Assembly: GCA_964547995.1 (NCBI GenBank)
Contig: CAZJRB010000045.1
Span: forward strand, 1 to 49,399
DNA length: 49,399 nucleotides
Origin: CAZJRB01 sp964547995
GTDB taxonomy: Bacteria; Planctomycetota; Planctomycetia; Pirellulales; Thermoguttaceae
Direction of reading: 5' to 3'
Part shown: positions 48,159 through 49,399 of the stretch, in pieces
Layout of the letters: each line of letters starts with the position of its first letter
How positions within the stretch are numbered: position 1 is the stretch's first letter
Program-made: the position numbers and the translations under genes
The notes under the pieces: generated by a model
The model's database searches: none
Told to the model about the DNA's origin: nothing
Seen by the model: only the letters and a program-made list of their open reading frames with translations

Positions 48159-48186
48159 TGGACTTACGGCAATTACTCCTTATAAT
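48159..48186 (+). promoter_or_regulatory. Sigma-70-type promoter for the recombinase
   Basis: TGGACT (48159-48164), 16-base spacer, consensus TATAAT (48181-48186), 34 bases before the ATG; AAGGAGG follows at 48206-48212. Confidence 0.6.
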
Positions 48187-48220
48187 CGCAGAGCAGATTG
48201 CAGAGTAAGGAGGTAATCCC

Positions 48221-49235
48221 ATGCGAGGAAGACCAGAGCCTTTTTTTCCGTAAGTTCACGGGAACGTGGTACGTTCAGATCGGAAAGCAGCAATTCAACC
48301 TTGGCAAAGACAAGGCTGAGGCTCTGGACAAGTGCGAGAAACTCTTTGCAGAGAATGAAGACATAAACCCTGCAATGCCCGTGGCCCTTCTTCTGGCCAA
48401 GTATCTGCAATGGGTGAAGAAACGGCGTGCTGAGAATACCTACGACTGGTATCAGATGCACCTGCAGTCTTTTGCCAAATACATCGGCAAACGGCTCAAG
48501 ATCGCCAATCTGAAGCCCTCTCACATCACCGCGCGGATCGACAAGGCACATGCCGACTCTTCGGACTCGACCCGCCACGGGGCCATACGAGCCGTCCAGA
48601 GGGCCTTCAACTGGGCAATCCGCGAAGGCCATCTCCAAAAAAAACCCACTCTCAATGCGGAGAAACCCACGCCGACCAAGAGGGAGTCAGTCATCAGCGA
48701 GGAACAATTCGAGCAGATGATGGCGAAAGCCACCGATCAGGCCGAGAAGGATCTTCTTATCACGCTTTGGGACACGGGTTGCCAGCCGCAGGAGATTCGC
48801 GTCGTCGAAGCCAGGCACTTTGAGGAAGAGAACGAGCGATGGGTATTCCAGACGGTCAACTCCAAGGGGAGGAAGGTTCAGCGAGTAGTCTACCTGAGCG
48901 ATCGTGCTCTGGAGATTTCCAAGCGACTTGCCAAGCAGTATCCCGAAGGACCAATGTTTCGGAATCGGAAAAGAGAGCCGTGGAACAAGAACGCGATCCG
49001 TTGCCGATTTCGCAAGTTCAAAAACTTGGGTATCGAAGGCCTGTGTGCCACGGCGATCCGCTACAGCTTCACGACCCATGCCCTCGCACGGGGTGTTGAC
49101 CCAGTGACCCTCTCGGTCCTGCTCGGACACAGCGATGTTACAACCTTGAGTCGTCATTACGCCCATCTCACGAAACAGCCGGATCACATGCGAAGGTCCC
49201 TTCTCAAGGTCAGAGACCAAGATGCTCCTGAATGA
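48221..49235 (+). pseudogene. Tyrosine recombinase / phage-type integrase with T7 frameshift
   Basis: The strong AAGGAGG site points to ATG 48221 (MRGRPEPFF), but a TTTTTTT run at 48241-48247 shifts this frame to a stop at 48251-48253. One T fewer would join it to FRKFTGTWYVQIGKQQFNLG and the rest. The body has a core-binding domain (about 65-140) and a catalytic domain with Arg in CQPQEIRVVEARHF, AIRYSFTTHALARGVD, LLGHSDVTT and the Tyr of RHYAHL. If not a sequencing error it is a decayed gene, or one needing ribosomal or polymerase slippage. Confidence 0.85.
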
Positions 49236-49268
49236 GGGAGCTTCCGTCAAGTAGTGGCTACTACAGGG

Positions 49269-49399
49269 CTATTGTTGCGAACCGTTATCTCTCATCAACT
49301 CCAGCATCGACTCGCCCATCGCGTGGCCGATGCGGGTGTACCAAATCGCGCTGCCGAGGTAGTGGTACGGCCGGTCCGAGCCGACTTTCTTCCACTCCT
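49269..49399 (-). CDS. Partial gene (C-terminus), possibly sialate O-acetylesterase-like
   Basis: The last 43 residues read EWKKVGSDRPYHYLGSAIWY then TRIGHAMGESMLELMRDN, ending in TAG at 49269. The pattern (DRPYHYLGSA..GxAMGE) resembles the end of SASA-type sialate O-acetylesterases of planctomycetes. The rest lies outside the window, so the call is tentative. Confidence 0.5.
   Translation of the reverse strand, partial: EWKKVGSDRPYHYLGSAIWYTRIGHAMGESMLELMRDNGSQQ

Overview
The window looks like a planctomycete chromosome, probably Pirellulales-like (inferred). Supporting features are a DUF1559 protein with a prepilin-type N-terminus, a WD40 Ser/Thr kinase, a very large J-like/LamG/WD40/FGE-sulfatase fusion protein, XylR-type regulator remnants and moderately high GC.

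Layout. 1-5.0 kb is an insertion-sequence graveyard. It holds two ISAzo13-type copies; the second, with a 4-bp CTAA duplication, splits a glycosylasparaginase gene. A 185-bp IS3-like end is fused to a WD40/FGE pseudogene. 5.0-7.0 kb has an M28 peptidase and an HDAC-family deacetylase. 7.5-10.3 kb is a same-strand array of about 28 tRNA genes without encoded CCA. Four of them carry a roughly 25-nt palindrome inside the tRNA. The array is followed by a DUF5677-like gene, tRNA-Cys, a tRNA-Asn-like sequence, an unexplained stretch with hairpins, a slipin, initiator tRNA and two RlaP-like nucleotidyltransferases. I read 7.5-15 kb as an RNA-repair / tRNA-supply island; no RtcB ligase is in view.

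15-21 kb holds tRNA-Pro(CGG), a TrmO pseudogene, a small Cys protein coupled to a Thi4-type thiazole synthase, a Tat-exported Cys-rich protein, an EFR1-type flavodoxin/ferredoxin membrane protein, cysteine synthase and a HEAT-repeat protein. 21-23 kb is a probable sigma-54 module: a NifX-like protein with a -24/-12 promoter, TTGCA-N-TGCAA sites and a PAS/AAA+ activator. 23-34 kb has a small secreted Cys/His protein, the DUF1559 protein, the 1787-residue fusion protein and the WD40 kinase. 34.1-35.1 kb has tRNA-Pro(TGG) beside decayed recombinase and XylR-like genes.

35-47.3 kb is a gas-vesicle locus. Leftward: a truncated GvpF/L with an Hsp20-like tail, CsrA, an Hsp20 (GvpH-like), a GvpF/L, and a CDC48-type ATPase. 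Rightward: GvpA, a helical protein, GvpN, a basic helical protein, a six-repeat CxxCxGxG protein, a GvpO-like protein, a zinc ribbon, GvpF/L, GvpG, GvpJ-like, GvpK and a second GvpA-family protein. Two candidate divergent promoters lie in the 531-bp region between 40158 and 40688. The locus ends in a secreted protein and an ArsA-type ATPase remnant cut by a second copy of the 185-bp IS end. A tyrosine recombinase with a T7 frameshift and a partial gene close the window.

All functions are from reading the sequence; no database search was run.
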